Shown piece by piece: positions 57,214 to 57,892 of a stretch of DNA of 57,892 bases (positions are counted from its first letter, which is position 1; the number at the start of each line of letters is the position of its first letter). This DNA comes from CAYXDO01 sp964463485 (lineage in GTDB: Bacteria > Myxococcota > Kuafuiibacteriia > Kuafuiibacteriales > Kuafuiibacteriaceae): contig CAYXDO010000064.1 in NCBI GenBank assembly GCA_964463485.1, forward strand, positions 1 to 57,892, given 5' to 3'. A model generated the notes under the pieces. The model saw only the letters and a program-made list of their open reading frames with translations, had not been told where the DNA came from and searched no databases. A program made the translations under genes and the position numbers.

Positions 57214-57892
57214 GTGCCGACACTAGCTGAACTGCGGTCGAGCGGAAGGGCTCTCGACCCGCCGTCGGGAGGATGTCGAACACGGTTTCCCGATAGTCAC
57301 TCAAGTTTGAGCGACGACATGGGCTCAGGTGTTCGCCCCCGTGATCTCGGGCCTTGCTCATCCTCGCCTCGAATGTCACCGTTCGAAGCTACGAGTTAGT
57401 CATGCGCGAGATGCTGCTCCACGACATCCACTCTCGAATTGGTTTCGAGTATTCGATGAGATGGGCCGACAACCAGACAACTCTCGGCGACTACGAGGGA
57501 GCGAACTCTGGAGGTGTTCGGAGTACCCTCACAGCATCAACGGGCGTTCTTCAAGCGACTCCGCAGAGCAGCCTTGGAGATCGACCCAGCGCTGCGAAAC
57601 TCGCTGACTCTCATCCTGCACACTCCAGAATCGACGGAGCGACATTACGCTGGGCTGTTTGCGAACCAGACCGGAATTGAAAGAGACTGACGAACGGGCC
57701 CTCTATGTCGGCAGCGCTACCCTTGCCGGCAACGCGCCAAAGTCGCAATCGAGCTGAGACGATACGCTGCCGAACTGAGTGTTGCGAACACTGAGCTAGC
57801 AGCCTGCGGGAGATTGGATTTGGTTTGTGACAACCAGATCGGAAATATAGCAACTACCCGTAGCCCGGCAGAGCCGGAACCACAAGCCGCAG
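57214..57892. other. 679-bp terminal region, lower GC, no intact gene
   Basis: From about 57.35 kb the base composition falls below that of the core genes. Short stretches look protein-like in different frames: MREMLLHDIHSRIGFEYSMR (about 57401-57460, plus) and the fragment listed at 57514-57690. No start-to-stop gene of normal length, terminator or RNA is seen. It may be the decayed edge of an accessory region continuing beyond the window. Confidence 0.45.
57514..57690 (+). pseudogene. Short coding-like fragment
   Basis: The frame from GTG 57514 reads FGVPSQHQRAFFKRLRRAAL, then DPALRNSLTLILHTPESTER and HYAGLFANQTGIERD before a TGA. It has protein-like composition but is only 58 aa, and the upstream piece that would complete it lies in another frame. 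It is taken as a remnant. A genuine small gene is possible. Confidence 0.3.

Overview
The window is high-GC DNA whose gene content points to a large-genome member of the Myxococcota (Polyangia-like 'deltaproteobacteria'). The signs are two Hanks-type Ser/Thr kinases with regulatory extensions, FHA, PilZ and cyclic-nucleotide-binding proteins, many TPR proteins and lipoproteins, intergenic hexanucleotide repeats, frequent GTG/TTG starts, and an isolated non-flagellar type III secretion (T3S) export-gate locus. The taxonomic call is inference from gene content. No rRNA, tRNA or CRISPR array was seen. A run of 100 N at 26223-26322 is an assembly gap.

Layout. 0-3.3 kb: a low-complexity palindromic repeat array leads into a PASTA-repeat protein, then a small secreted protein and a decayed ankyrin-like region. 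3.3-9.4 kb: a cyclic-nucleotide-binding protein, then a minus-strand envelope cluster (EI24 membrane protein, L,D-transpeptidase, two tandem DUF4139/MuiA-like proteins). 9.5-10.8 kb: glutamate-cysteine ligase. 10.8-19.7 kb: the T3S-like locus. Two coupled unknown genes on the minus strand diverge, 24 bp apart, from sctU; sctU is followed by a 153-aa unknown, a TPR chaperone-like protein, a Gly-zipper candidate secreted protein, a second paralogous TPR protein and sctV. 19.8-24.8 kb: alaS and a kinase-TPR protein. 24.9-29.1 kb: a fusion of a PilZ domain, an acidic repeat linker and an Hsp70-like ATPase; the assembly gap lies in the linker. 29.2-33.8 kb: M23 peptidase, secA and a small unknown.

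33.8-34.6 kb: a small secreted protein between two GTGCCC hexanucleotide elements in opposite orientation. 34.6-37.2 kb (minus): a membrane-anchored Ser/Thr kinase and an exported TPR protein. 37.5-40.5 kb (minus): a gap-pgk-tpiA glycolytic operon. 40.7-43.3 kb: a large unknown helical protein. 43.4-46.0 kb: AlkB-like dioxygenase, an FHA protein and a DegP/HtrA protease.

46.1-51.8 kb (minus): a seven-gene compact run in the order PilZ, TrmA/RlmD-type RNA methyltransferase, miaB, gamma-carbonic-anhydrase-like protein, cNMP-binding protein, Xer-type recombinase, small unknown; several of these genes overlap or abut. 51.9-53.2 kb: 3-oxoacid CoA-transferase subunits A and B. 53.3-56.4 kb: two lipoproteins and an ECF sigma factor. 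56.4-57.2 kb: a TrmB-family regulator. The last 0.7 kb looks decayed.

The two most unusual items are the stripped-down T3S locus with its paralogous TPR pair bracketing a candidate substrate, and the PilZ-Hsp70 fusion.
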